A DNA stretch of 64,000 nt from an uncultured Verrucomicrobiota bacterium (GCA_903869675.1 CAIQAB010000018.1:88959-152958); one strand, 5' to 3'; positions 42,812 through 52,494 are shown, counted from the stretch's first letter. Numbers and translations are program-made. Notes: generated from the letters alone by a model not told the origin.

Positions 42812-44116
42812 ATGCCACATCCGCACCCCGCCCCCGCCGAAAAGGAAATGTCCACCCTGCGCGCCGTGTTCCACCCGGCCGTGATCGTCGGCGCCCTTGG
42901 CTATTTCGTGGATATCTACGACCTGACGCTTTTCAGCATCGTCCGCACCCAAAGCCTGCGCGATCTGGGCTATGCGGGCGAGCAACTGGCGGACATCGGC
43001 CTGTTCCTGTTAAACACCCAGATGGTCGGCATGCTGATCGGCGGCATCGTTTTCGGCGTCATCGGCGACCGTGTCGGCCGGGTGGCGCTGCTGTTTTCCT
43101 CCATCCTGCTCTACTCGCTGGCCAACCTCGCCAACGGCTTTGTGCACTCCGTCGAGGCCTACGCCGGGCTGCGTTTTCTGGCCGGTCTCGGCCTCGCCGG
43201 CGAACTCGGCGGTTGCGTGACGCTGGTGTCCGAGGTGCTGCCCAAATCCAAGCGCGGCTACGGCACCGCCACGATCGCGACGATCGGAGTGCTCGGGGCC
43301 GTCTTCGGCGAACAAGTGGCGCGGCACGTCGGTTGGCGGTCGGCGTTTTTCATCGGCGGCGGCATGGGCCTCACCCTGCTGGCCCTGCGCATGAGTGTGG
43401 TCGAGAGCGGCTTGTTCAACACCCTGCGCTCCCGGGAAAACGCTGCCGCGCCCGACCCCGCCCAAGGCAACACCGCGGCCCCCGTCGCGATCCGGCGCGG
43501 CGATTTCCTGGCGCTGTTTCGTTCCCGCCCGCGTTTCCTGCGCTTCGCCCGCTGCATCCTGATCGGCCTGCCGACCTGGTTCGTGGTCGGCATCCTCGCC
43601 ACCCTCGCGCCGGAGTTTGGCCGTGCCTTGCACTTGAGCGGCGAGGTCACCGCCGGACGCGCCGTGTCGTCGGTCTACCTTGGCCTGTGTGCAGGGGATC
43701 TGGTGAGCGGCTTTCTCAGCCAGTGGCTGGGCACCCGGAAAAAAGTCGTTTGCGGGTTCCTGCTGCTCACCGCCGCCGCGATCGTGAACTATTTAACCAA
43801 CAGCGGCGCCAGCCCCGCGAGCTTCTACACCGCCTGCCTCGCGCTGGGCTTTGGGGTGGGTTTCTGGGCCGTTTTTGCCACCATCGCGGCCGAACACTTC
43901 GGCACCAACCTGCGCGCAACGGTCGCCACCACCGTGCCGAATTTCGTGCGCGCCGCCCTGATCCCGATCACCCTGGCCTTTCAATTCACCAGAACCTCGC
44001 TCGGCCCGATCGCCGCCGCCGCCGTCGTGGGCGCGGGGTGCGTGCTCATCTCGCTCTGGGCCCTGCACGGGCTGGAGGAAACCCACGGGCGCGAGATGGA
44101 TTACATCGAGACTTGA
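42812..44116 (+). CDS. Major facilitator superfamily transporter
   Basis: 434 residues with twelve predicted helices in two halves. The loop 2-3 motif is GVIGDRVGRVALL, the family A-motif (GxLaDrxGRrxxl). GYFVDIYDLTLFSIV in helix 1 has a conserved Asp pair, and AGLGLAGELGGCVTLVSEVL resembles sugar/metabolite:H+ symporters of the SP/AAHS type. The substrate is unknown. A second possible start is the ATG at 42848 (MSTLRAVFHP). No close operon partner; nadC follows 66 bp on. Confidence 0.87.
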   Translation: MPHPHPAPAEKEMSTLRAVFHPAVIVGALGYFVDIYDLTLFSIVRTQSLRDLGYAGEQLADIGLFLLNTQMVGMLIGGIVFGVIGDRVGRVALLFSSILLYSLANLANGFVHSVEAYAGLRFLAGLGLAGELGGCVTLVSEVLPKSKRGYGTATIATIGVLGAVFGEQVARHVGWRSAFFIGGGMGLTLLALRMSVVESGLFNTLRSRENAAAPDPAQGNTAAPVAIRRGDFLALFRSRPRFLRFARCILIGLPTWFVVGILATLAPEFGRALHLSGEVTAGRAVSSVYLGLCAGDLVSGFLSQWLGTRKKVVCGFLLLTAAAIVNYLTNSGASPASFYTACLALGFGVGFWAVFATIAAEHFGTNLRATVATTVPNFVRAALIPITLAFQFTRTSLGPIAAAAVVGAGCVLISLWALHGLEETHGREMDYIET

Positions 44117-44182
44117 GCGGAAACGGCGTCTTTTGCCGTGCCCCCGCCGTTTTCCGTAGTCAATGTGACATCCATCGCCTCC

Positions 44183-45106
44183 ATGCCGCCCGCCGCCGCT
44201 CTTGAACGCCTCCTCCTGCGCCTGACTTGGCCAGACCTCGACCGCGCCCACCTCCGCCACCTGGTGGAGCTGGCCCGCGACGAAGATTTGGCCGGGCTCG
44301 GCTTGGCCAAAAAACCCGCCCGCACCGGCGACCGCTCCACCGCCGCCCTCGCCAGCACTCCGCGCACCGGCCGCGCCCACCTGGTCGCCCGCTCCCCGCT
44401 CGTCGCCTGCGGCCTGCCCCTGCTCCCCCTCGTGCTCTCCGCCTACGGCCGCCGTGCTTCCGCCCAAGCCCGCGTGCACGACGGCGCCCGGTTAGCACCC
44501 GGCGAAATCCTCGCCACCCTCGAAGGCGATCCGCGGACCCTGCTCGCCGCCGAACGGGTCGCGCTGAATTTTGTGCAACGCCTTTCCGGCATCGCCACCG
44601 CCGCCGCCGCCCACGTCGCCACCCTCGGCCCCGGGCACACCCGCCTGCTCGACACCCGCAAGACCACCCCCGGATACCGCATGCTGGAAAAATACGCCGC
44701 CGCCTGCGGCGGAGCCTGGAACCACCGCCTCGGGCTCTTCGATCGTGTCATGTTAAAGGACAACCACCTCGCGCTGCTCGGTTCGCCCGACGATCTCGCA
44801 GCCGCCGTGGCCCGCGCCCGCAAGGCCGCCCCCGACCTGCCCGTCGAGGTCGAGATCGACCGCCTCGATCAACTGCCCGCCGTGCTCGACGCCGGCGCGG
44901 ACGTCATCCTGCTGGACAACTTCACCCCCGCCCGCCTGCGCAAGGCCGTCGCCCTCATCGCCGGCCGCGCCTTCACCGAGGCGAGCGGCGGCATCACCCT
45001 GAAAACCCTCCCGCGCCACGCCGGCCTCGGACTCGATTTCGTCTCCACCGGCGCACTCGTTCACTCTTCCGCCTGGGCCGACATCGGCCTCGACTGGCAA
45101 ACCTGA
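44183..45106 (+). CDS. nadC: Nicotinate-nucleotide pyrophosphorylase
   Basis: A 307-residue quinolinate phosphoribosyltransferase of NAD synthesis. Motifs: VALNFVQRLSGIAT, the PRPP-linked LDTRKTTPGYRMLEKYA, RLGLFDRVMLKDNHLAL and, near the end, VSTGALVHSS, all classic NadC. Start at 44183. It begins a cofactor run with birA (54 bp) and coaX (11 bp further). nadA and nadB are not in the window. Confidence 0.94.
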   Translation: MPPAAALERLLLRLTWPDLDRAHLRHLVELARDEDLAGLGLAKKPARTGDRSTAALASTPRTGRAHLVARSPLVACGLPLLPLVLSAYGRRASAQARVHDGARLAPGEILATLEGDPRTLLAAERVALNFVQRLSGIATAAAAHVATLGPGHTRLLDTRKTTPGYRMLEKYAAACGGAWNHRLGLFDRVMLKDNHLALLGSPDDLAAAVARARKAAPDLPVEVEIDRLDQLPAVLDAGADVILLDNFTPARLRKAVALIAGRAFTEASGGITLKTLPRHAGLGLDFVSTGALVHSSAWADIGLDWQT

Positions 45107-45160
45107 GAACCGCCCGCGCTGCCCGCTATCCGCATTGCCGCTTTTCAAAATATTCCATCC

Positions 45161-46153
45161 ATGCCCGCCCGCCCCGAAACCCTGATCCTCCAAGCCCTGC
45201 TCGAAGCGGGGGAGGACGGGGTCGTCTCGGGCGCCGACCTCGCCCGCCGCCTCGGCGTCAGTCGCGTCGCCGTGTGGCAACAACTGGAGAAACTGCGCCT
45301 GCTCGGTTTTGAGATCGAGAGCCTCCACGCCCGCGGCTACCGGCTCGCCACCCGCCCGGCTTTCCTGCACCCCGCGTTGATCGAGGCCTGGCGCCGGCCG
45401 GGCACCGACGCCCCCCGCATCTATTTTCTCGATACGATTGGCAGCACCAACGACGAGGCCGCCCGCCTGATCGCCGCCGGCGAGCCGGCCCCGCTCATCG
45501 TCCTGGCCCGACGCCAGGAAAAAGGCCGCGGCCGCCTCGGGCGTTCCTGGCACAGCACCACCGATGGCAACCTCTACGCCAGCTTCGCCTTCCACCCCCG
45601 CGTCGAGCCCGCCCGCATGCAGACTTTCACCCTTTGGATGGGCGTAAACGTCTGCGCGCTCGTCGCTTCTTTCTGTCGAGTCGCCCCCGGTCTTAAATGG
45701 CCCAACGACCTCCTTTTTAACGACCGCAAAGCCGGCGGCATGCTGACCGAGGCCCGCCTCGACGCCGATCGCATCCACGACCTCGTCTTCGGCCTCGGCC
45801 TCAACCTCCGCCCACCCGCTCGTGGCTGGCCCGCCGAACTTTCCGCCCGCGCCACCGCCCTGTCCGACCACACCACCGCGCCCCTCGACCCGAACAAATT
45901 CGCGGCCGCCCTGGTGGGCCGCGTGCTCGACGCCTACCAACGCTTCCTGGACGGCTCCTACGCCAAGGATTTTGCCGACCTGTGGCACCGCTTCGACACC
46001 CTCAAGGGCCGCTCCGTCACTCTGCTCCAAGGCGAACGCGAGATCCGCGGAGTCGCCCTAGGCATCGACGACGAAGGCAGCCTGCTGCTCCGCCTCGCCA
46101 ACGGCCATACCGACCGCTTCCGCGCCGGCGAAGTCACTTTTTCCAAAAAATAA
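45161..46153 (+). CDS. birA: Biotin-protein ligase with N-terminal winged helix
   Basis: 330 residues. The N-terminal winged helix-turn-helix (residues about 1-68: VSGADLARRLGVSRVAVWQQ, LHARGYRLA) allows repression of biotin genes; the ligase core has the biotin loop GRGRLGRSWHS (about residues 122-132), KWPNDLLFNDRKAGGML and a C-terminal SH3-like domain. It attaches biotin to the carrier Lys of pyruvate carboxylase (encoded at 33366) and of acetyl-CoA carboxylase. Confidence 0.94.
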   Translation: MPARPETLILQALLEAGEDGVVSGADLARRLGVSRVAVWQQLEKLRLLGFEIESLHARGYRLATRPAFLHPALIEAWRRPGTDAPRIYFLDTIGSTNDEAARLIAAGEPAPLIVLARRQEKGRGRLGRSWHSTTDGNLYASFAFHPRVEPARMQTFTLWMGVNVCALVASFCRVAPGLKWPNDLLFNDRKAGGMLTEARLDADRIHDLVFGLGLNLRPPARGWPAELSARATALSDHTTAPLDPNKFAAALVGRVLDAYQRFLDGSYAKDFADLWHRFDTLKGRSVTLLQGEREIRGVALGIDDEGSLLLRLANGHTDRFRAGEVTFSKK

Positions 46154-46164
46154 CCCGCCGCGCC

Positions 46165-47019
46165 ATGCTCGTCTGCATAGACATCGGTAACACCCACACC
46201 CACGTCGCGATCCACCGTGACGGCGCGTTCAGCGTCCAGCGCGACATTCCCACCCCGCTGCTCGACGATGCCGCCGAGGGTCTCCCCGCCTACCTCGCCG
46301 CCCTTTGCGTCGCTCCACCGGCTTCGCCGTTTAACTCCACCGTCCCCCCCAACCTGGGACCTGCGAACTCCAGATCCGCAAACGCAGAAGGCGATGCCGC
46401 CCGCGGCGGTATCGCCTTCTGCTCCGTCGTGCCCTCCGCCACGCCCAGATTGCTCGCCCTGGCCGCAACATTTGGCCTGCCCGCCTGGCAACTCACTCAT
46501 GCAGTCCGCCTCGGTGTGCCCATCACCTACCCCCGCCCCGCCGAAATCGGCCAAGACCGCTTGGCCAATGCCGCCGGCGCCCACGCCCTCGCCCCCAGTC
46601 GCCCCGCCGTGGTGATCGACCTCGGCACCGCCGTGACCTTCGACGTGGTCACACCCGCGGGCGGCTACGAAGGCGGCATCATCACGCCGGGACCCGCCCT
46701 GGTGACGCGTTACCTGCACGAACGGACCGCGCAATTGCCGCTCGTCACCGACCTCGATTCCCCGATCCCGAGTGTCATCGGCAAGTCGACCGCCGAGGCC
46801 ATCCGCATCGGCGCCGTGGTGGGTTATGCCGGCCTGATCCAGACCCTGCTGGACGCCGTGTTGGCCGAGTTCGCCGCGCGCGGCCTGGCCGAGGCGGAAA
46901 TTTTCCTTTCCGGAGGCGCCGCCGAGTTCGTGCATGGTCGCCTCCGCCAACCCGTCCGCATCGTGCCCGACCTCGCCCTCCTCGGCCTCGCCGCCGCCCA
47001 CGCTTTGAATCATCGCTGA
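46165..47019 (+). CDS. coaX: Type III pantothenate kinase
   Basis: 284 residues, an ASKHA-fold kinase phosphorylating pantothenate in coenzyme A synthesis. DIGNTHTHVAI (residues 6-16), GQDRLANAAGAHAL, DLGTAVTFDVV and GGIITPGPALVTRYL are the family motifs. Residues about 50-82 are Pro/Asn/Ser/Gly-rich and not expected from the family; they contain the 39-nt hairpin at 46384-46422. The gene ends the nadC-birA-coaX run, 62 bp before the ABC ATPase start. Confidence 0.92.
   Translation: MLVCIDIGNTHTHVAIHRDGAFSVQRDIPTPLLDDAAEGLPAYLAALCVAPPASPFNSTVPPNLGPANSRSANAEGDAARGGIAFCSVVPSATPRLLALAATFGLPAWQLTHAVRLGVPITYPRPAEIGQDRLANAAGAHALAPSRPAVVIDLGTAVTFDVVTPAGGYEGGIITPGPALVTRYLHERTAQLPLVTDLDSPIPSVIGKSTAEAIRIGAVVGYAGLIQTLLDAVLAEFAARGLAEAEIFLSGGAAEFVHGRLRQPVRIVPDLALLGLAAAHALNHR
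46384..46422. repeat. Near-perfect 39-nt palindrome inside coaX
   Basis: GCAGAAGGCGAT (46384-46395) pairs with ATCGCCTTCTGC (46411-46422), CCGCC pairs with GGCGG, and the only non-Watson-Crick pair is G-T at 46396/46410; the loop is 3 nt. The right arm encodes the conserved CoaX strand IAFCSVV; the left arm lies in the family-atypical stretch. Confidence 0.85.
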
Positions 47020-47021
47020 TT

Positions 47022-47054
47022 TATCCGTGCCCATCCGTGTAATCCGTGGTCAAA
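47022..47054. repeat. ATCCGTG-type intergenic repeat, copy 2
   Basis: Three close copies of ATCCGTG in tandem, ending in ATCCGTGGTCAAA (47042-47054). The last 13 bases are identical to the copy near 31134. It fills the coaX-ABC intergenic gap. Confidence 0.5.
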
Positions 47055-47081
47055 CCTGCTCTGTCCCAAGCCCAGCCGCCC

Positions 47082-48047
47082 ATGCCTGAACCCGCCATCC
47101 TCGTCCGTGACCTCGTCAAATCCTACGCCGGCCACCCCGCCGTGCGGGAGGTTAGCTTCGAAGTCGCCCGGGGGGAAATCATCGGTCTGCTCGGGCCCAA
47201 CGGCGCCGGCAAATCCACCACCCTCCGCATCCTCACCGGCTACCTGCCCGCCACCTCCGGCCAGGTCGAGGTCTGCGGCATCGACGTGGCTGCGAATCCC
47301 GCCGACGTTAAAAACCTCATCGGCTACATGCCGGAGAACAACCCGCTCCCGGACGACATGCGGGTCCGCGAATACCTCGACCTCCGCGCCCGTCTCAAAG
47401 GCCTCACCCGCCGCAAGCTCGCCCCCCGCCTCGATGAGGTCATTCACCTCTGCGACCTTGGCCGGGTCCGAGATCGCATCATCGGCAAACTCTCCAAAGG
47501 CTACCGGCAACGAGTCGGAATAGCCGACGCGATCCTCGCCGAACCCCCCGTCATCATCCTCGACGAGCCCACCATCGGCCTCGATCCGCACCAGATCATC
47601 GCGGTGCGCGATCTGATCGCCGGCCTGCGCGGCCGCATGACCGTGCTCATCAGCTCCCACATCCTGCCCGAGATCGAGGCCACCTGCGACCGCGTTGTCA
47701 TCATCAACCAAGGCCGCGTCGTCGCCGCCGGCTCCCCCGCCGAGTTGCCGCGCGAGTGGCTCGGCCCGCCTGCCTACGAACTCGAGCTCGCCGGCCCCCT
47801 CGAAGCCCTGCCTGCCCTGCTCGCCTCGGTCCACCCCGGCCTGTCCCTCGTGCCAACTCCCGCACCCCTCGGCCAGGAGGGCTTCGCCGTGATACGCCTC
47901 GCCGCCTCCGCCGATACACCCGATCTGCGCGAAACCCTGGTCAACACCCTCGCCCGCGACCCGCGTTTCCGCCTCCGCGGTCTCACCCGCCCGCGTCACA
48001 CCCTGGAGGATGTCTTCCTCGCCGCCACCCGCCCGAAGGCGGCCTGA
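47082..48047 (+). CDS. ABC transporter ATP-binding protein, GldA-like
   Basis: 321 residues. Walker A is GPNGAGKST (residues 38-46), the ABC signature is the variant LSKGYRQRVGIADAIL, Walker B is VIILDEPTIGLDP, and the H-loop ISSHILPEIEATC follows; the signature variant is common in Gld-type and other ABC-2 exporters. A C-terminal 100 residues form a regulatory domain (TLEDVFLA at the end). It starts a five-gene unit with permease, GldG-like, DUF4340 and AsmA-like genes (gaps 21 to 111 bp). Substrate unknown. Confidence 0.9.
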   Translation: MPEPAILVRDLVKSYAGHPAVREVSFEVARGEIIGLLGPNGAGKSTTLRILTGYLPATSGQVEVCGIDVAANPADVKNLIGYMPENNPLPDDMRVREYLDLRARLKGLTRRKLAPRLDEVIHLCDLGRVRDRIIGKLSKGYRQRVGIADAILAEPPVIILDEPTIGLDPHQIIAVRDLIAGLRGRMTVLISSHILPEIEATCDRVVIINQGRVVAAGSPAELPREWLGPPAYELELAGPLEALPALLASVHPGLSLVPTPAPLGQEGFAVIRLAASADTPDLRETLVNTLARDPRFRLRGLTRPRHTLEDVFLAATRPKAA

Positions 48048-48068
48048 TTTCTGAATCCCACCGCTCCC

Positions 48069-48830
48069 ATGCGCCTCTTCCGCATCCTCCTCGCTCATGA
48101 GCTCCGCATGCTCTTGGTGAGTCCCGCCACTTACATCGCCGCGACGCTCTTCCTGCTCGTCATGGGCTTCGTCTTCTCCGGCATTCTGGAGACCTTCACG
48201 GCCGCCCCCCAGGAAGCCGCGCCCGCCGCCGTGTTTTTTCAACTTTTCTGGCTGCCCGTATTTTTCATGGTGCCGCTGCTGACTATGAAGAGCATCGCCG
48301 AGGAACGCCGCCTCGGCACCCTCGAAACCCTGCTCACCACCCCCGTCAGCACGCCTCAGGTCGTGCTCGCCAAGTTCGCCGCATCCTACGCGCTCTACCT
48401 TGCCCTCTGGGCCGCCACCGGAGGCTTTTTCTACATCCTCGTCCGCTTCGCGGGCCAATCCCAACCGATCGACCTCGGGCCCCTGCTCGGCGGCTACCTC
48501 TTTATCGCCGTGTCCGGCACCCTTTTCGTCGCCGTCGGCATTTTCGCGAGCTCGGTGACCCGCAACCAGGCCGTCGCCGGCATCCTCGCCTTCGTCCTGC
48601 TGCTGGCCCTCGTCATCGGCACCCGCTTCGCCGGCACTCTTGAACTGCTGAAACTCGAGTCGCTCGCGGGCGTGAAGGCCGCCGTGGATTACATCCAGAT
48701 TTTCACCCATCTCGAAGACTTCACCCGTGGCGTGGTCGACACCCGCCAGGTGCTCTACTACCTGAGCGGCTGCACCTTCGCCCTGATCCTCGCCATCCTC
48801 GGAGTCGAAGCCCGCCAACTCCATAGCTGA
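48069..48830 (+). CDS. ABC-2 type permease, GldF-like
   Basis: A 253-residue inner-membrane permease with six helices. It starts MRLFRILLAHELRMLLVSPA, the standard ABC-2 amphipathic entry, followed by FFQLFWLPVFFMVPLLTMKS and EERRLGTLETLLTTPVSTPQ, the elbow motif of GldF-type permeases. It pairs with the upstream ATPase. No second permease is encoded beside it, so it may homodimerise, as proposed for the Gld family. Confidence 0.88.
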   Translation: MRLFRILLAHELRMLLVSPATYIAATLFLLVMGFVFSGILETFTAAPQEAAPAAVFFQLFWLPVFFMVPLLTMKSIAEERRLGTLETLLTTPVSTPQVVLAKFAASYALYLALWAATGGFFYILVRFAGQSQPIDLGPLLGGYLFIAVSGTLFVAVGIFASSVTRNQAVAGILAFVLLLALVIGTRFAGTLELLKLESLAGVKAAVDYIQIFTHLEDFTRGVVDTRQVLYYLSGCTFALILAILGVEARQLHS

Positions 48831-48932
48831 AGCAGCACTCAGGACCCAGCCGTCAAAACGTCCGATCCTTCGACCACTCCCCGCCAAATCACCCCCGCGC
48901 CCCCTTCTGACTCCCGAGTTCCTCCTCCGCCC

Positions 48933-50399
48933 GTGTCCTTCGCCTCCGCCCGCCGCCGCCGCACCCTCCACCTTCTCGCCCAAGGCCTGCTCATGCTCGC
49001 CCTGGTCGCCGGGCTAAACTTCCTCGCTACCCGCCACGCTTGGCGCCTCGACCTGTCCCGGCACTCGCGCCACTCCCTCTCCGCCGAGACACTTTCGTAT
49101 CTGCGCGAACTGCCCGCCCCGGTGAAAATCATCGTCACGCTTTCGGAGGACTCCGAGGACGACGCCCTCCATCAAGCCTACCGCGATATCCGCACCCTCC
49201 TGCGCGACTACTCCGAAGCTTCCGCCGCCAATCCCAAGGCCCCCGTCTCCGCCGAGTATATCGACGTCTACCGCAACCGCGCCGCCGCCCTGAAATACGG
49301 CATCGAAAACCCCAACACCCTGCTCGTGCTTTCGGGTGATAAACGCCGCGTGGTCGAGTTCAGCGAACTCTACCGCATGAAGGACCGCGAGAAAGTCGCC
49401 TTCCTCGGCGAACAGGCCTTCACCGCCGCCATCCTCGACGTGTCCCGCCCCGCCCGCCCGCTGGTCGCCTTTCTCTCCGGCCACGGCGAGATGGACCCGA
49501 CCGATACCGACCCCGGCCGCGGGCTTTCGGTGCTCCGGGACGAACTCCGCCTGCGCAATTTTGACCTCGCCGTGCTCGACCTTGCCAAGCCCGAGCAACG
49601 CACGCTCGCCGCCCAGGCCGCCCTGCTCGTCGTCGCCGCCCCCCAGGGCCGCTTCAGCCCCGACGAGCAGGAATTCCTCCGCCGCTACCTCGGCACCAAC
49701 GCCGGACGCATCCTCGCCCTCCTGCCCCCGGGTCGCCCCCACGGCCTCGACGACCTGCTCTACGATTGGGGCGTGCTCGCCGACGATGTGCTGATCGCCG
49801 ACCGCAGCGCCGAGGGCAGCTCCGATACCGGCGACCTCGTCCTCACGCCTTCAGACTCCGGCCACCCCGTGATCGGATTCCTTTTTGACAACAAAATCGC
49901 CGTCCGTTTCGGCCCCTCCCGCTCCGTCCGCGCCGACCCCGGCCGTGCCCTCGACCCCGCGCTCTCCGTGGTCCCCCTGCTCGGAGCCTCGGCCGAGGCC
50001 TGGGGTGAACGCGCCTACCGCCAACGTGGCCCGGCCGTCTTCGATCCCGGCACCGACCTGCCGCCCCGCCTGGTGGTGGGGACCGCGTCCGAACGCGTTA
50101 CCCCCAAAGGCAAACTCCCCTTTAGCGTGCGCGGCGGCCGCCTGGTGGTCTTCGGAGGCGGCGACTGGCTCGGCAATGCCCGCCTAGCCGCCGGCGGCAA
50201 TCTCTCCCTCGCCCTCGCCTCCATCAACTGGCTGGTCGACCGCGATACCCAACTCCAACTGCCCCCGCGCCCCGTCGACCGCTTCCAACTTTCCCTCTCC
50301 AGCTCCGAACTCGCCCGCCTGCGCCTCGCCCTCCTCCTCATCCTGCCCGCGATCACCGCCGCCCTCGGCCTCCTCGTTTACTGGAACCGCCGCCGCTAG
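48933..50399 (+). CDS. GldG-like transport-associated protein
   Basis: 488 residues; GTG start. One N-terminal membrane helix (about residues 15-32), a large soluble domain and one C-terminal helix (RLALLLILPAITAALGLLVY). The soluble region carries DLSRHSRHSLSAETLSYLRE, VKIIVTLSEDSEDDALH and VAFLSGHGEMDPTDTDPGRG, typical of the GldG/ABC-associated family with a Rossmann-like fold, lying at the outer face of the membrane. It presumably presents substrate to the upstream ABC-2 transporter. Confidence 0.83.
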   Translation: MSFASARRRRTLHLLAQGLLMLALVAGLNFLATRHAWRLDLSRHSRHSLSAETLSYLRELPAPVKIIVTLSEDSEDDALHQAYRDIRTLLRDYSEASAANPKAPVSAEYIDVYRNRAAALKYGIENPNTLLVLSGDKRRVVEFSELYRMKDREKVAFLGEQAFTAAILDVSRPARPLVAFLSGHGEMDPTDTDPGRGLSVLRDELRLRNFDLAVLDLAKPEQRTLAAQAALLVVAAPQGRFSPDEQEFLRRYLGTNAGRILALLPPGRPHGLDDLLYDWGVLADDVLIADRSAEGSSDTGDLVLTPSDSGHPVIGFLFDNKIAVRFGPSRSVRADPGRALDPALSVVPLLGASAEAWGERAYRQRGPAVFDPGTDLPPRLVVGTASERVTPKGKLPFSVRGGRLVVFGGGDWLGNARLAAGGNLSLALASINWLVDRDTQLQLPPRPVDRFQLSLSSSELARLRLALLLILPAITAALGLLVYWNRRR

Positions 50400-50510
50400 G
50401 GCGCCACCGGAGCGCCGATGAAGTCTAAAGTTTAATTTCACGACGCACCCTCCCCGCGCCCGGCTTCATCCTCCCCCTTCACTTCAACTTTCATCTTAAT
50501 CTTCAAGATC

Positions 50511-52466
50511 GTGCGCTCCAAAGTCACCTTTCTCCTGCTCGCGCTCAACCTCGCCCTGTTCGGCTACCTGCTGCTCTCCAAGCACCCGTGGTCCGCCACC
50601 AGCCGCATCGAGGAAAACCGCCGCCGCGTGCTCGGCCCCGAGGCCGCCAACCTCTCCGCCCTGACCATCACCACCCGTCCCGCCCCAGACGCACCGCCCG
50701 GCTCCACCGCCACCACCTTCCGCCTCGAACGCCGGGGCGAAGCCTGGTTCCTCGCCACCCCCCTCGACTGGCCGGCCAATGACTTTGCCGTCCGCCGCAT
50801 CCTGAACGAACTCCAGTTCCTCGAGCACGAGACCAGCTTCTCCGTCGCCGACCTTGCCCGGAACGGCCAGTCCCTCGCCGACTACGGCCTGGATCAACCG
50901 CGCCTGGAAATACTGGCCACACCCACGCCTCCCCCCGCTGGCTCCACCACCCCGCCCAGCCCCGCCTTTACCCTGCGCCTCGGCGCCGCCACCGCTGTCG
51001 GCAACCGCCTCTACGTGCTGTCCCCCGACGGCGCCCGCGTGCATGTGGTGCCCCAGTCGTTCGGCGCCGCCTTCGGGACCGATCCCGCCGCCCTCCTCGC
51101 CGAGCTACGCTCCGACCGACTCTTCACCATCCCCGTTTTCGAGGCCCGCGCCCTCACCCTGCAATCTGGAGCCGCCTCCATGCGCACCCGCCTCCGCCGC
51201 GACCAGAGCCGCTGGGCCTTCGAGGCCCCCATCACCACCCGCGCCGCCAAGACTCCGGTCGAACTCCTCATCAACGACCTCAGCGCCCTTCGCGTGGCTC
51301 GCTTCCTCCCCGGCGAGGCCGCCGCCTCGCCCGAGGCCACCGGGCTCGCCGTGCCTCGCCTGCGCCTGACCCTCGAGGGCAACTCCCGCCGCGAGACCCT
51401 CCTGCTCGGCCTGCCCGCCTCCCCTGCCGCACCCGGCGCCGAGACAGTCGAGTTACACGCCCTCCTCGACGACCGCCCCACCCCGTTCACCGTGGCTGTG
51501 CCGGCCGCCGTCCTCGCCACTCTCGATCAAGCCCAGACCGACCTGCGGGACCGCCGCGTGCTCGCCTTTGACCCCGCCCGGGTCACCGCGGTGAAAATCG
51601 CCGGCCCCGAAGGCGCCGCCCCCGGCCCCCTGCATATCCAAAAGCTCGATTCCAATTCCGGCGGGGCCGCCGCCTGGCGCCTATCCTCCGCCGCCCTGGC
51701 CAACTCCACCCGCGCCGACCCCACCCTCGTCGCCAAACTATTGGGCAACCTCCAACTCATCGAGGCCGCCGCCCCCCGTCCGAAGGCCTCCCCCTTCGTC
51801 TCCGACGCCCCCTCCCGCGTCGAACTGGAGAACCTCGGCTTCAACCGCCCCGAACGCACCGTCACCCTCGAACTCGCCGCCCCGGAATCCTCCACCACCC
51901 CCCCCCTAGACGGCCCCGCCACCCTCGTCTTGGAACTCGCCCAGCCCGGTGGCACCGACCCGGGCCTCTACGCCCGCGTGGCCGGGCAGCCCTTCCTCTA
52001 CGCCGTGCCGCCGGAGACCCTTCTGCTGCTCGACATCGCCCCGCTTTCCTACCGCGACCGGGAGCTCGCCCGCCTCCCCGAAGCGACCCGCATCACGCGG
52101 CTGGTCATCCGCTCCACCGCCTCCCCCGACGCCCCGCTCTTGCTCGACCACACCGTTTCCGACACCCCGCCCCCGCCCGCGATCGCCAGCCTGCTCGCCA
52201 GCCTGCGTGATTTGCGGGCCGGCCGCATCGTGCGCGAGGGTTTCCCGGCCACCGTGCCGGTCGACGGCGTGGAAAAATCCTGGGCCTACCGCCTGGAGGC
52301 CACCCTCGCGCCCCCGGGCGACGGGCCGCTGGTGCTATCCATCGCCGCTCGCGCCGGCGGCGGCACCCAACTCGCCGGCAGCGAACGGCTCGGCCTAGTC
52401 TTCTCCTTAGAACAAAGCGTGGTCGACGCCCTGTGGTCCATGCTGCAACCGGCCGCCGCTCCCTGA
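50511..52466 (+). CDS. DUF4340-domain protein of the Gld-like ABC operon
   Basis: 651 residues; GTG start. A single N-terminal helix (FLLLALNLALFGYLLL, about residues 8-24), then beta-rich repeats: LERRGEAWFLATPLDWPAND, RRILNELQFLEHETSFSVAD and FTLRLGAATAVGNRLYV. This is the DUF4340 layout, found next to GldFG-type ABC genes in many bacteria; its biochemical role is unknown. It probably projects into the periplasm as a partner of the GldG-like protein. Gap of 111 bp upstream and 28 bp downstream. Confidence 0.8.
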   Translation: MRSKVTFLLLALNLALFGYLLLSKHPWSATSRIEENRRRVLGPEAANLSALTITTRPAPDAPPGSTATTFRLERRGEAWFLATPLDWPANDFAVRRILNELQFLEHETSFSVADLARNGQSLADYGLDQPRLEILATPTPPPAGSTTPPSPAFTLRLGAATAVGNRLYVLSPDGARVHVVPQSFGAAFGTDPAALLAELRSDRLFTIPVFEARALTLQSGAASMRTRLRRDQSRWAFEAPITTRAAKTPVELLINDLSALRVARFLPGEAAASPEATGLAVPRLRLTLEGNSRRETLLLGLPASPAAPGAETVELHALLDDRPTPFTVAVPAAVLATLDQAQTDLRDRRVLAFDPARVTAVKIAGPEGAAPGPLHIQKLDSNSGGAAAWRLSSAALANSTRADPTLVAKLLGNLQLIEAAAPRPKASPFVSDAPSRVELENLGFNRPERTVTLELAAPESSTTPPLDGPATLVLELAQPGGTDPGLYARVAGQPFLYAVPPETLLLLDIAPLSYRDRELARLPEATRITRLVIRSTASPDAPLLLDHTVSDTPPPPAIASLLASLRDLRAGRIVREGFPATVPVDGVEKSWAYRLEATLAPPGDGPLVLSIAARAGGGTQLAGSERLGLVFSLEQSVVDALWSMLQPAAAP

Positions 52467-52494
52467 GTCCTCACCGCCGCCGCCCCGCCCGCCC

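Noticed and set aside
47010..48983. 657-codon open frame on the minus strand
   Set aside because: Antisense to the Gld-like ATPase and permease, which carry complete motifs; the reverse translation is compositional only.
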